A stretch of 64,000 bases of DNA from Comamonas sp. BIGb0152 (GTDB taxonomy: Bacteria; Pseudomonadota; Gammaproteobacteria; Burkholderiales; Burkholderiaceae_C), in contig NZ_JANUDY010000006.1 of NCBI RefSeq assembly GCF_024809975.1, forward strand, positions 186,001-250,000. The letters run 5' to 3'. A program made the translations under genes and the position numbers. Position 1 is the first letter of the stretch. Each line of letters opens with the position of its first letter. Below the pieces are notes generated by a model. The model was not told the origin of the DNA. It searched no databases and saw only the letters and a list, made by a program, of their open reading frames with translations. Positions 44,485 through 53,915 of this stretch are shown piece by piece.

Positions 44485-45717
44485 CTAGAAGATCTGGCGG
44501 CGGCGAATTCTCATGAAACCCACCAGACCCAGGCATGCAGACAGGCCCATCAGTGACCACTGGCTGACAGCCGGAACGGCCGTCGGGCTCGGCGGCACGG
44601 TTGCTGCACAAGTCACCACGACGTTCGTCACATCCGCATTGTTCATGGGACCGGATGGCGCTTGTGTCACGGTACAAACTTGCGCAGCAGGCTGACCAGA
44701 AACGGTCACTGCATAGCTGTCAGTCCCCAACAGCCCCAACGGGAAAGCGAAGGGGCCCGCTGCCGATACTGGTACTTGGTCGCCATTGCTGTTGGCCAAG
44801 GTGACGGTGCTGCCATTGGCCAGCCCGATGACGGTGCCGCTGACATGGAAGGGATTGGCTGCCCACCCCGCATAGAGGGTGATGTTCTGCGTCACAGGCG
44901 TTGCAAAGCTATACAGCTGCGTGAGGCCCGGGTCTTGGAACCATCCGGTGAAGCTATAGCCAGGCCTCGTTGGCACGGAAGGGTTGGTGGCGAGATCATC
45001 GGGATAGACGGACTGGGGTGCAACGGCAGATCCCCCATTGCTGACGAAATCCACAGCCAACAGGCAAGACTGACCGGTGTCTTCGAGTTGAATATTCGTG
45101 ACTACGGGAGACGCACCGTTGCCTGCCGTTCCAGCCTCGTACAAACGCATGGAGAGCGAGGCGCTCTTGGCGCAAACCATGGCCGAGATGGAGCGAGCAA
45201 TGTTGTCGTTTGGGATAGCAAGCGTGGCGGTGGCAGGTCCAAAATCGAGACCCAGTGCCGTGTCGCCAGGGGAGTCGTCATGCCAAGCATCTGCCGTCAC
45301 GCGATAGATCTGGCCCAGCGTCAACCCAGACACGTTGCGGCGCATCTCACCTTTGGTGCGAGGCGTTCCCGTAACACTGTCAAAAGAGGCTTCGTTTAGC
45401 CAGACCGCTTTTAATGCGCTACCTGGAAACACAGTGGCTCCATTGGGTGTGACAAGGTAGGAAGCGCCATCGAACGCCCAGGTGCCCCCGCATGTCGTCT
45501 GTCCGTACTCTGTTGCTGGCGCAGCATAAGGGTAGAACATATTCACGGGGCCGATACCAGTTGCCACGGGAGATGCGCGGTTCAGTCCCACTGTGCAGGA
45601 TTGCAGCTGATCTAAGAAGACCAGCGATTGCGCTTTGGCTTGCTGTGCAGAGGCGATGACTGCAAAAAATACAACAAAAAGCAGCTGCCGAAATGGACGG
45701 AAAAAGTTGTATTGCAT
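44485..45717 (-). CDS. Surface protein with InlB/Flg_new repeat and IPTL-CTERM-like tail
   Basis: A 410-aa protein: signal peptide (AVIASAQQAKAQS), a beta-rich N-terminal domain (about 30-215), a Listeria-Bacteroides repeat (PTRPGYSFTGWFQDPGLTQL...YAGW, about 238-282), a domain resembling those in the next gene, and a C-terminal VPAVSQWSLMGLSA helix ending MRIRRRQIF. The PAVSQW plus helix plus Arg cluster matches the IPTLxxWG-CTERM pattern. Such proteins are thought to be processed by exosortase H and displayed at the cell surface. No exosortase gene lies in the window. Confidence 0.75.
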   Translation of the reverse strand: MQYNFFRPFRQLLFVVFFAVIASAQQAKAQSLVFLDQLQSCTVGLNRASPVATGIGPVNMFYPYAAPATEYGQTTCGGTWAFDGASYLVTPNGATVFPGSALKAVWLNEASFDSVTGTPRTKGEMRRNVSGLTLGQIYRVTADAWHDDSPGDTALGLDFGPATATLAIPNDNIARSISAMVCAKSASLSMRLYEAGTAGNGASPVVTNIQLEDTGQSCLLAVDFVSNGGSAVAPQSVYPDDLATNPSVPTRPGYSFTGWFQDPGLTQLYSFATPVTQNITLYAGWAANPFHVSGTVIGLANGSTVTLANSNGDQVPVSAAGPFAFPLGLLGTDSYAVTVSGQPAAQVCTVTQAPSGPMNNADVTNVVVTCAATVPPSPTAVPAVSQWSLMGLSACLGLVGFMRIRRRQIF

Positions 45718-45898
45718 GATATTTTTACCTCATCCTTTTTGCAAATAACCAGGTCACCCTACTTGACCACCGCGCATTCTATGCGCCTAGATTTCACATC
45801 ACTGTGGACGATTGTGTCTTCTTCAATGCATATTCCAATTTGTATCATGTATTAGTCCAACGGCCTATGGCATATCGACACATGCCCTCCCACCACTG

Positions 45899-45924
45899 AA
45901 AACGCCCGGCCAGGCCGGGCGTTT
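45899..45924 (-). terminator. Rho-independent terminator
   Basis: AAACGCCCGGCC tGG CCGGGCGTTT-type hairpin with a T run on the minus strand, 28 bases after the stop of the DUF11-repeat protein gene. Confidence 0.85.
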
Positions 45925-45951
45925 CGCATTGCTAGAACCGCGCTATGCGAA

Positions 45952-48900
45952 TCAATGCATAGGCCTCCTGCGGTGGACTACAGCGAAGCCAAACACCAGC
46001 AGCGCCATCAGCACCAGCATGGCGTTGTTGAGGCCCGGCACCGCAACGACGGCGCCGCCTGGATTCGTCGCATTCAACGGTGTGGTGACCACGATGCTGA
46101 CCAGCCCGTTGGCCACGGTCACGGCGGGATTGTTCTGGTAGGCCGAGGCACCCCAGGTGTAGCCGCCAGGCGCAGCCGGCATGGTGCCTGTTGCAGTGGC
46201 GGTGCAGCTGGCAGCGGCTGGCAAGCTGTTGACGACGGCCGGCACGCTGCTGCCATTGGTCACCGTAATGGCCAAGGGGAAGCTGCCGTCAACCCCGCAA
46301 TCCAGCGAGAAGTTGAACACACCGTTGATCTGCGCTATCGCATCTGCAGGGCCGGTAAACAGCTGGCTCAGGTCCAGGCGACCGGTCTGGCGTTGCAAGG
46401 CGTTGGTCACGCTCACGGCCACAGGCGCAGATGCCAAGGTCGCCGTGGGGCTGGGGCTGATGACGGGCGTGCCGGTCCAAACGTAGCCTGCGGGCGCGGC
46501 GGGTGGAGCGTCCTCTGTCACCGTACAGGCATCTCCATCGTAGAAGCTCAGCGCCGCACTGTTGGCGCTGCTGCTACCGGCGGCAACGGTGGCCGACCAG
46601 TTTTGTGGCGCTTGTGTGCCACAGGTGACCGTACCGCTAAAGGTGAGCGCAGCGGGCAAGCCACCGGCGGCCAAGCCCGTGATTTTTTTGCCCACCGTCA
46701 CGGCCGCGCTGGTGTTGAAGATCTGGAGATTGACCGAGCTGCTGTTGGACGAGGTAACCGGATCAACGACGCCAGCAGGTGGCGCAGCATAGGCGATGTT
46801 GGGATAGGTGCCTGGGATATTTCCAGCGGTTCCCACAATGGTGAAGCGCAGCTGGCCACCATTGCCAATCGCCGTTATCGTGCTGCTGACCGTGCGCGTA
46901 GCCCCGTCATAGCTGACGGGGCCACAGCTGCCCGGTGCCACTTCGACGGCACAAGTGGCACTGCCGTAGACGAAGCCATTGGGCAGCGGATCAGAAAATG
47001 CCACATTGCTGACGTCAGCTGGCCCGGCGTTCACCACGCTGACGGTGTAGGTCACTGTCTCTCCGGCCTGCACGGTGACCGGGGCCACCGTCTTGTTGGT
47101 GGAGATATCAGCGCATACGAACGGCTGCTCCACCAAGATTTCGTTGTTGTCTCGATCGCGATCCGTGACACCGACCGGTGCAGATACCCGGAAATTATTT
47201 TGAAGCGTACCGGTGGCCGACGTGCAAGCGCTCGTCATGTTGGCCACCATCGTGTAGGTGATGGTCACAGCGCCGCCTGAGGGCAACGTAGGCACATTGG
47301 TCTGGAACAAATAGCCCGCGCTCCCCACCTGGCCGCTGTAGTTTTGGAAGGCGCCGTTGTCCGGGCACACCGCACCATTCGTCGCCGTGCAGCCGACAAA
47401 GTTATAAGCAGCGTTGAGCTGGACGCCCGCACCGTAGGCATAGGGGAAATCCAACATGAACGCACCATCAGCCGCTGCCGGGCCTTTGTTCGTCAAGGTC
47501 ATCTTGTAGGTGACTGTCTGACCGGCGGCAAAGATCTCGGAACTCTGCGTTTTGCTGGCGACCAGGTCAGCCTGCGGGCAATCGGCCGTGGCACCTACGG
47601 TCTGTTGCACCTCAAAGCGGTCATTGGATGGATCCGAGTCGCCCACGCCCGCTGGCAAGCCCCGAATCTGAAACACATTCTGCAGCGGCCCGGGAGGCAG
47701 GCCACAGCGCAAAGGCGCATCCGCCACCATCGTGTAGGTGATGGTGATCGCACCTCCTGAGGGCAGGGTGGGTACGGTCGTGTTGAACAAATAGCCTGCG
47801 CTGCCTACCAAGCCGGCGTAATTTTGAAAGACGTTATCGTCCGGGCACACGGCACCGTTGGTGGCGACACAGCCCCCAAAGCTGTATGTCGCATTGACAT
47901 TGGCGGCAGCCGTGCCGCCGTAGCCATAAGGGAAATCTTCCATCAAGGTGCCATCGGCTGCGGTGGGGCCCTTGTTGGTCAGCGTCATGACGTAGGTCAC
48001 CGTCTGACCAGGGACAAAGTCATCAGAGCTCTGCGTCTTGCGCACCTCGATGTCTGTCTGTGGGCAAGCGGCTGTAGCCGCTACCGCCTGCTCCACTTCT
48101 GCGCGGTTATTGAACGGATCAGGGTCGGTAACACTGCCTGGCAAGCCTCGGGTCTGGAACACGTTTTGCAGGGTGCCTGCCGACAATCCACACATCGAAG
48201 GCGCCGTTGCGACCATCGTGTAGGTAATGGTGATGGCACCGCCGGATGGCAAACGGGGTACCGAGGTATTGAACAAATAACCCGCGCTTCCTACCTGACC
48301 CGTGTAATTTTGAAATGCGCTGTTGTCTGGGCACACTGCCCCATTCACTGCAGTGCAACCGCCAAAGGTGTAATTCGCATTAGTGCGAGCAGCAGACGTG
48401 CCGCTATTCCCATAAGGGTAATCTTCCATCATGGTGCCATCAGCGGCCGCAGGGCCGTTGTTGGTCAGTGTCATGACGTAGGTCACCACCTGACCAGAGA
48501 CAAAACTCTGAGCGCTCTGCGATTTGCTGACCACCAAATCGGCGCCATAGTTCATCGCCGTGCTCACCGAACTCGTATTGGATTCAGGCATGGGATCGGT
48601 GACACCCGCAGGCGGGCTCACGGTTGCCGTATTGGTGAGCGAGCTCGGGCCGGAGACTGCAAAATTTCCCAAGATCTGAATCGTCACCTTCCCCAGCGCG
48701 GGAAAGGTGGGAACGACGCCGGAGACCGAGGTGTTGTCAGCAGCGATGCCGGCGGGACAGGACGCCCCGTTGGTAGCGGCAACACAGGTGGCCGAAACAT
48801 TCACAACGCCTGGCGGCAACGTGTCGAGAAAGCTGGCGTTGTTGGCCGCATTTGGCCCATTGTTGTCGAGCACCAGCGTATAGCTAAATGCGCCACCACC

Positions 48901-49032
48901 GTTTGCCGATGGAGGGCCTGACTTCACGATCTGCAAGTCAGCGGTTTGGCCCCATGCGATTACGGAAATGGGCAGCAGCGCAATGGCTGCCCCCAGCCTT
49001 CTAAGAATGCTACTGAAATATTTATTTGTCAT
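45952..49032 (-). CDS. Large DUF11-repeat surface protein with sorting-type C-terminus
   Basis: A 1026-aa protein starting MTNKYFSSILRRLG with a signal peptide (ISVIAWGQ). After one DUF11 domain come three nearly identical repeats of about 145 residues, each with QTVTYVMTLTNKGPAAADGT, a GGC..VNGAVCPD core and SGGAITITYTMVA, then another DUF11 domain and two pilin-like modules. It ends PGLNNAMLVLMALLVFGFAV followed by VHRRRPMH, a Pro motif, helix and Arg cluster. The repeats are probably recent duplications. It likely forms an extended surface fibre or adhesin. Confidence 0.8.
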   Translation of the reverse strand: MTNKYFSSILRRLGAAIALLPISVIAWGQTADLQIVKSGPPSANGGGAFSYTLVLDNNGPNAANNASFLDTLPPGVVNVSATCVAATNGASCPAGIAADNTSVSGVVPTFPALGKVTIQILGNFAVSGPSSLTNTATVSPPAGVTDPMPESNTSSVSTAMNYGADLVVSKSQSAQSFVSGQVVTYVMTLTNNGPAAADGTMMEDYPYGNSGTSAARTNANYTFGGCTAVNGAVCPDNSAFQNYTGQVGSAGYLFNTSVPRLPSGGAITITYTMVATAPSMCGLSAGTLQNVFQTRGLPGSVTDPDPFNNRAEVEQAVAATAACPQTDIEVRKTQSSDDFVPGQTVTYVMTLTNKGPTAADGTLMEDFPYGYGGTAAANVNATYSFGGCVATNGAVCPDDNVFQNYAGLVGSAGYLFNTTVPTLPSGGAITITYTMVADAPLRCGLPPGPLQNVFQIRGLPAGVGDSDPSNDRFEVQQTVGATADCPQADLVASKTQSSEIFAAGQTVTYKMTLTNKGPAAADGAFMLDFPYAYGAGVQLNAAYNFVGCTATNGAVCPDNGAFQNYSGQVGSAGYLFQTNVPTLPSGGAVTITYTMVANMTSACTSATGTLQNNFRVSAPVGVTDRDRDNNEILVEQPFVCADISTNKTVAPVTVQAGETVTYTVSVVNAGPADVSNVAFSDPLPNGFVYGSATCAVEVAPGSCGPVSYDGATRTVSSTITAIGNGGQLRFTIVGTAGNIPGTYPNIAYAAPPAGVVDPVTSSNSSSVNLQIFNTSAAVTVGKKITGLAAGGLPAALTFSGTVTCGTQAPQNWSATVAAGSSSANSAALSFYDGDACTVTEDAPPAAPAGYVWTGTPVISPSPTATLASAPVAVSVTNALQRQTGRLDLSQLFTGPADAIAQINGVFNFSLDCGVDGSFPLAITVTNGSSVPAVVNSLPAAASCTATATGTMPAAPGGYTWGASAYQNNPAVTVANGLVSIVVTTPLNATNPGGAVVAVPGLNNAMLVLMALLVFGFAVVHRRRPMH

Positions 49033-49391
49033 CTGAATCCCCTGCGTTGGTCTAAAGCGATGCGATCCCTGACTAGCCTGGGATGAGCGCACTCTTCCAA
49101 AAACAATAGACACATAGCAAATGTATAGACGGCTGTAGATATCTGCAACTAATGTAAACAAATGTTATTAGCTCTGCAAAATTGGTCCGGAGCTGGGAAT
49201 CCCCCGAGAGGAAAACACCAATCGGTGCTGGCGGGGCTTACGCCGATGCGGTGCTGGCTGTCAGAGGCGGCGGGCGCAGAACTGGGTGGCCTCAGCACAG
49301 GGATTTCGCAGCACAATTAGAATGATTCTTATTTTCGTCAAGAGCACGCACCCTGCCTGCAGGGACTGCCGCCGGCCCTCCGCCCCCCTCC
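49033..49391. other. Divergent promoter region with Fur box
   Basis: About 360 bases between the large surface protein gene (minus) and the FecI-type sigma factor gene (plus). The part near 49080-49180 is AT-rich. A Fur-box-like site lies at 49316-49335. I see no gene. Confidence 0.6.
49316..49335. promoter_or_regulatory. Putative Fur box
   Basis: ATTAGAATGATTCTTATTTT resembles overlapping Fur hexamers and lies about 57 bases before the FecI-type sigma factor start, as expected for iron repression of a fec-type system. Confidence 0.7.
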
Positions 49392-49883
49392 ATGCTTGAG
49401 CGCTTCTACCGCGAACTGCTGAACTTTCTACACCGCCAGGTGGGCGACCGCGATGCGGCGGCGGACCTGGCGCAGGAGAGCTATGCCCGCGTGCTGGCGG
49501 CGCAGCGCACGGGGCCACCAGTGCTGGATGGCCGAGCGCTGCTGTACCGCACGGCACGCAACCTGGTGATTGACCAGCACCGCCGCGCCGATGTGCGGCG
49601 CCATGACAGCCTGGACGAGGTGGATGCGGCGGATGAGCCGCCCGCCCCCCAGCATCTGCAACCCGAAGAAGCCCTGGTGCGACAGCAGACCGTGCATGGC
49701 TATGTGCAGGTGATCGAGAACCTGCCCCCGCGCTGCCGCGAGGCCTTTGTGCTGCATGTCATCGATGGGCTGCCCCAGGGGGAGATCGCAGCGCGCATGG
49801 GCATATCGGTTAGCATGGTTGAGAAGCATGTGGTGCGCGGCACCCTGGCCTGCAAACGGCATGGGCAGGGGCCTAGCGCCTAG
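49392..49883 (+). CDS. FecI-like ECF sigma factor
   Basis: A 163-aa ECF sigma factor: region 2 (FYRELLNFLHRQVGDRDAAADLAQESY, RTARNLVIDQHRR) and region 4 (LPPRCREAFVLHVIDGLPQGEIAARMGISVSMVEKHVV). It is encoded before a FecR-like regulator and a TonB receptor with an STN domain, the classical cell-surface signalling arrangement. It is expected to direct transcription of the receptor operon when the ligand is bound. Confidence 0.9.
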   Translation: MLERFYRELLNFLHRQVGDRDAAADLAQESYARVLAAQRTGPPVLDGRALLYRTARNLVIDQHRRADVRRHDSLDEVDAADEPPAPQHLQPEEALVRQQTVHGYVQVIENLPPRCREAFVLHVIDGLPQGEIAARMGISVSMVEKHVVRGTLACKRHGQGPSA

Positions 49884-49961
49884 TTTCCTTTCTTAAGCGT
49901 CCCCTCCCCACACCCTCCTACCCGCTCCTACCCGCTCCGCTTCACCCCGATTTTTCTGCGC

Positions 49962-51065
49962 ATGTCCAGCATCCCTTCTTCCCTTGACACCACTGCGGGC
50001 CATCTGCCCGAAGGGACGGGTGCGGGCGATGCAGACACGCTGGAGCAAGAGGCCGCCACCTGGGCGGTGCGCTGCAACGCGGGGCTGGATGCGCAGGGCC
50101 AGGCGGCCTTGCAGGCCTGGCTGGCAGCTGATGCGCGCCATGCGCCAGCACTGGATGCCATGCGCGCCAGCATTGCGAGCGTGCAAAACCTGCCGGCGCA
50201 AGACCTGGCCCGGCTGCGTGCGGGCCTGCCCCAGCGCCAAGTCCAGGTACAAGCCCAGCGCCCCCGCTTTTGGCAAACCTGGCTACGCCCTTTTGCGCCC
50301 CATGCAGCCACTGCCCTGATCGCGGTCGCGGTAGTGGGCGCGGGCTGGTTTGGCTGGTGGGTACAACCCAGTTTTGAGCAAAGCTATGCCTCGCAGCGCG
50401 GCCAGCAGCTCATGGCTACCTTGCCCGATGACGCGGCTTCGGGCAGCACCGTGCAATTGGACACCAGCACGCGCTTGACCGCTCGCCTGTACCGCAACCG
50501 GCGCGAGGTAGAGCTCAGTGATGGCCAGGCCATGTTCTCCGTGCATTCCGACCCAAGCCGCCCCTTTCAGGTGCTGGCGGGTGATCTGCGCATCACCGTG
50601 GTGGGGACGCGCTTTTCGGTACGCCACACCGCGCAGGGCCTGGGCGCGGGGCACACCGTGGTGGCGGTAGAAGAAGGCAAAGTCAAAGTAGAACGGCTGC
50701 AGCGCGACACGGACCCAGCCCAGCAGGCGCCGGCCCTGGTGCTGCTGACGGCCGGCCAGATGCTGGAAGGCGGCAGCGCGCAAGATGCCAGCCTGGGCAC
50801 CGTCACCGAGGTAGCACCCGCCGCCGTGGCCCAGTGGCGCAGCGGGCGCCTGAGCTTTAACCGCACCCCCCTGGCCCAAGCCTTGGCGGAGTTTGAGCGC
50901 TACGGCCCCACCGGCCTGGTGGTGCGCGACCCGGCCGTGGCCGCTCTGCCGGTGGGCGGCAGCTATGGCCTGAACCAGCACCAGCGCTTTGCAGAGTTTT
51001 TGCCGCATCTGCTGCCGGTGCGGCTGGTCAAGCACGATGGCGTGACAGAAATCGTCGCCCGCTAA
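49962..51065 (+). CDS. FecR-like anti-sigma/signal transducer
   Basis: A 367-aa membrane protein: N-terminal cytoplasmic DUF4880 domain (about 20-70), one membrane helix (ATALIAVAVVGAGWFGWWV, about 105-123) and a periplasmic FecR domain (GSTVQLDTSTRLTARLYRNR...VEVEL-type beta region) with a C-terminal STN-like part. It transmits the state of the receptor STN domain to the sigma factor. It follows fecI by about 80 bases. Confidence 0.9.
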   Translation: MSSIPSSLDTTAGHLPEGTGAGDADTLEQEAATWAVRCNAGLDAQGQAALQAWLAADARHAPALDAMRASIASVQNLPAQDLARLRAGLPQRQVQVQAQRPRFWQTWLRPFAPHAATALIAVAVVGAGWFGWWVQPSFEQSYASQRGQQLMATLPDDAASGSTVQLDTSTRLTARLYRNRREVELSDGQAMFSVHSDPSRPFQVLAGDLRITVVGTRFSVRHTAQGLGAGHTVVAVEEGKVKVERLQRDTDPAQQAPALVLLTAGQMLEGGSAQDASLGTVTEVAPAAVAQWRSGRLSFNRTPLAQALAEFERYGPTGLVVRDPAVAALPVGGSYGLNQHQRFAEFLPHLLPVRLVKHDGVTEIVAR

Positions 51066-51197
51066 GACTCAAAATTATTTAAAAATATTTTGCGCTGGGA
51101 CATGCGGATTCCCGGCGCAGCTGCGTCTACAGGAGGTGGCCGCGCGCTGTGCGCAGCGCACAAGCCCTATCCCCTTGCCGATCCTGGAGCCCTTCCC

Positions 51198-53642
51198 ATG
51201 CTGCGCACCGCGCCCTTCTTCCGCTTTCGCCCCACTCCCCTGGCCATGGCCGCCGCACTGGCGCTGGGTATCGCCGCTGTCCAGCCGCTAAAGGCACATG
51301 CGCAGACGGCGGCATCGTCGCAAGAGGGCGCCCGCAGCTTTTCGATTGCGGCGCAACCCCTCGCCCAAGCGCTCAACGAGCTGGCGCGCCAAGGCGATCT
51401 GCAGCTGGGCTTTCCGGCAGGGCTGGTCGCGGGCAAGACGGCGCCCGCCGTATCGGGCCAACTGACGCCGCAGCAGGCGCTGGACCGCCTGCTGACCGGC
51501 AGCGGCCTGCAAGGCTCCGTCAAAGACCGCGCCGTGCTGGTGCGGCCTGCAACGCCTACAACGCCCGCCACATCGGCAGACCCGGCGGGTACCGTGGTGC
51601 TGCCCACCGTCTCGGTCACGGCCGCCGCCCTTGAAGGCTTGCCCGGCCCCTATGCAGGCGGCCAGGTCGCGCGCGGCGGCAAGGTCGGCCTGCTGGGCAA
51701 CCGCGATGTGATGGACACGCCCTTTAGCACCACCCAGTACACCGCCAAGCTGGTAGACGACCAGCAGGCGCAGACCATTGGCGATGTGCTGGTCAACGAC
51801 CCCTCGGTGCGCAACACCTATGGGCGCAATGCGGGCCGTGAGGAGTTCAACATCCGGGGCTTCACCGTCTTTAACTACGACGTCTCGTACAACGGCCTGT
51901 ATGGCCTGTCACCGCGCAATGCGGCATCGCTGATCGGCGTGGAGCGGGTCGAGGTGCTGCGCGGCCCCAGCGCGCTGCTCAATGGCATGGCACCGGCCGG
52001 TTCGGTGGGCGGCGGCATCAACCTGGTGCCCAAGCGCGCCGGGGCCACGCCGCTCAACCGCGTCACTGCCTCGTATGCGCAGGACAGCCAGTTTGGCGTG
52101 CATGCCGACTTTGGCCGCCGCTTTGGTGCCGACCAGGATTGGGGCCTGCGCCTCAACGTCGCCAAACGCTCTGGCGATACGCCCATCAACGGCGCCAGCG
52201 AACGGGTGGATGCCTTGGCGTTGGGCCTGGACTACCAGGGCGAGCGCGTGCGGCTGGAGGCCGATATCAACTACCAAAAGCGCGTGACCCATGGGCGCAG
52301 CAGCCTGCTGTTCCCACCCTCGGAAGGCACACCGATTGCTGCCGCGCCAGACAACAAGACCAACTTCCAGCCGTCCTGGAGCTACTGGGATGCCAAGGAG
52401 CGCGCCGCCATCGTGCGCGGCGAGGTGGATATCACCTCCAACCTGATCGCCTACGGCGCGCTGGGTGCGATGGGCTACGACTTCGACAGCCTGCAAACCA
52501 CCTCGCAGCTGCAAGATGCGCAAGGCACGCTGATGGCCCGGCCCTACCGCCTGAAAGAAGCGGTGAACACCCGCACCGCCGAAGTAGGGCTGAAAGGCAA
52601 GCTGCAAACCGGCAGCCTGGGCCACGAATGGGTGCTCAGCACCAGCGGCTATGCGCAGGACAACGGCCTGCTGCGCCAGAACGGAACCGTCTACGCATCC
52701 AGCATTTACAACCCGGCAGACATCGCCAAGCCCTCCATCAGCATCGGCAGCAACCTGCCCCGCACCGGCGAGACCCGCATGAACAGCGTGGCCCTGGCCG
52801 ACACCATCTCCACGGCCGACAAGCGCTGGCAGCTGACCTTGGGCGCGCGCCACCAAGAGCTGCGCACCCGCACTTTCAACGGCACATCCGGCGCAGAAAC
52901 GGCGCGCTACGACAAGTCTGCGATCACGCCGATGGCAGCCTTGCTGTTCAAGCCCACGCAGGGCATCTCGCTGTACGGCAATTACATCGAAGGCCTGTCC
53001 CAAGGCTCCACCGCACCCGAAGGCACGGCCAATGCCGGCGAGATCTTCCCGCCCTCCAAATCCAGGCAGCTGGAGTTGGGGGCCAAGTTCGACACCGGCA
53101 ACTTTGTCACCACTGCCAGCGTTTTCCAGATCAGCCGGCCCAGCAGCGTGCTCGATGCCTCGACCACGCCCTCGACCTTCCGCATGGATGGCGAGCAGCG
53201 CAACCGGGGTCTGGAGATCGTCACCCAGGGTGAAGTGCAGCGCGGCCTGCGCCTTTTGACCGGCGTGGCCTTTACCCAGGGCAAGCTGACCAAGACCGAG
53301 GACGGCCTCAACGATGGCCGCACGGCCCCCGCCACCCCCAAGGTGCAAATCAACATTGGCGGCGAATGGGACACCGCCTTTGTGCCGGGCCTGACCCTGA
53401 CCGCCCGCGCGCTGCACACCAGCAGCCAGTACGTGGACGTGGCCAACACCCAGCAACTGCCGTCCTGGAACCGCTTTGACCTGGGCGCCCGCTACCGCTT
53501 CAATGCCGGCAACACGCCGGTCACCTTGCGGCTGACGGTCGAGAACCTGCTGAACAAGAACTACTGGCAATCCGCCGCCCGCGAAGGCCTGACCATGGGC
53601 GCGCCCCGCACGGTGCTGCTGTCGGCATCGACGGAGTTCTGA
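51198..53642 (+). CDS. TonB-dependent siderophore receptor with STN signalling domain
   Basis: An 814-aa outer-membrane receptor: signal peptide (PLKAHAQ), STN domain (FSIAAQPLAQALNELARQGD, about 35-105), plug (about 125-270, with DVLVNDPSVRNTYGRNAGRE) and a 22-strand barrel ending in Phe (STEF). The start MLRTAPFFRF is chosen for its signal peptide; an earlier Met at 51090 would give an unlikely leader. The STN domain pairs with the FecR protein upstream. Ligand unknown, probably a ferric siderophore. Confidence 0.93.
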   Translation: MLRTAPFFRFRPTPLAMAAALALGIAAVQPLKAHAQTAASSQEGARSFSIAAQPLAQALNELARQGDLQLGFPAGLVAGKTAPAVSGQLTPQQALDRLLTGSGLQGSVKDRAVLVRPATPTTPATSADPAGTVVLPTVSVTAAALEGLPGPYAGGQVARGGKVGLLGNRDVMDTPFSTTQYTAKLVDDQQAQTIGDVLVNDPSVRNTYGRNAGREEFNIRGFTVFNYDVSYNGLYGLSPRNAASLIGVERVEVLRGPSALLNGMAPAGSVGGGINLVPKRAGATPLNRVTASYAQDSQFGVHADFGRRFGADQDWGLRLNVAKRSGDTPINGASERVDALALGLDYQGERVRLEADINYQKRVTHGRSSLLFPPSEGTPIAAAPDNKTNFQPSWSYWDAKERAAIVRGEVDITSNLIAYGALGAMGYDFDSLQTTSQLQDAQGTLMARPYRLKEAVNTRTAEVGLKGKLQTGSLGHEWVLSTSGYAQDNGLLRQNGTVYASSIYNPADIAKPSISIGSNLPRTGETRMNSVALADTISTADKRWQLTLGARHQELRTRTFNGTSGAETARYDKSAITPMAALLFKPTQGISLYGNYIEGLSQGSTAPEGTANAGEIFPPSKSRQLELGAKFDTGNFVTTASVFQISRPSSVLDASTTPSTFRMDGEQRNRGLEIVTQGEVQRGLRLLTGVAFTQGKLTKTEDGLNDGRTAPATPKVQINIGGEWDTAFVPGLTLTARALHTSSQYVDVANTQQLPSWNRFDLGARYRFNAGNTPVTLRLTVENLLNKNYWQSAAREGLTMGAPRTVLLSASTEF

Positions 53643-53915
53643 TTGGGCGTTGACAAGGCGGCAGTGGCATCACGCCTGCTGGCAGGCAGCCTGGGCGGCT
53701 ATGCGCTCGCCCAGCTGCTGCCGGTGGCCCTGGTCGCCAGCCTGGCCCCGGCGCTGCCGCGTGCCGATGCGGTACTGGTAGCAATGCAGCTGAGCTTTGC
53801 CGTGTATGCGCTGGCCTTGATGACCGCCTTTGCCGCCCGCAGCGCGCGGCGCGCCTGGGCCGGCATGCTGCTGGCCAGCCTGGGCAGCACCGTCATCGCC
53901 TGGGTGGCGCTGTGA
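53643..53915 (+). CDS. DUF3649 iron-uptake-associated membrane protein
   Basis: A 90-aa protein with three hydrophobic helices, LAGSLGGYALAQLLPVALVA first. The best start is a TTG immediately after the receptor TGA and in the same frame, an unusual arrangement; a GTG eight codons in is an alternative. DUF3649 proteins are found in TonB receptor/PepSY operons. It overlaps the next gene start by 4 bases. Confidence 0.8.
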   Translation: MGVDKAAVASRLLAGSLGGYALAQLLPVALVASLAPALPRADAVLVAMQLSFAVYALALMTAFAARSARRAWAGMLLASLGSTVIAWVAL

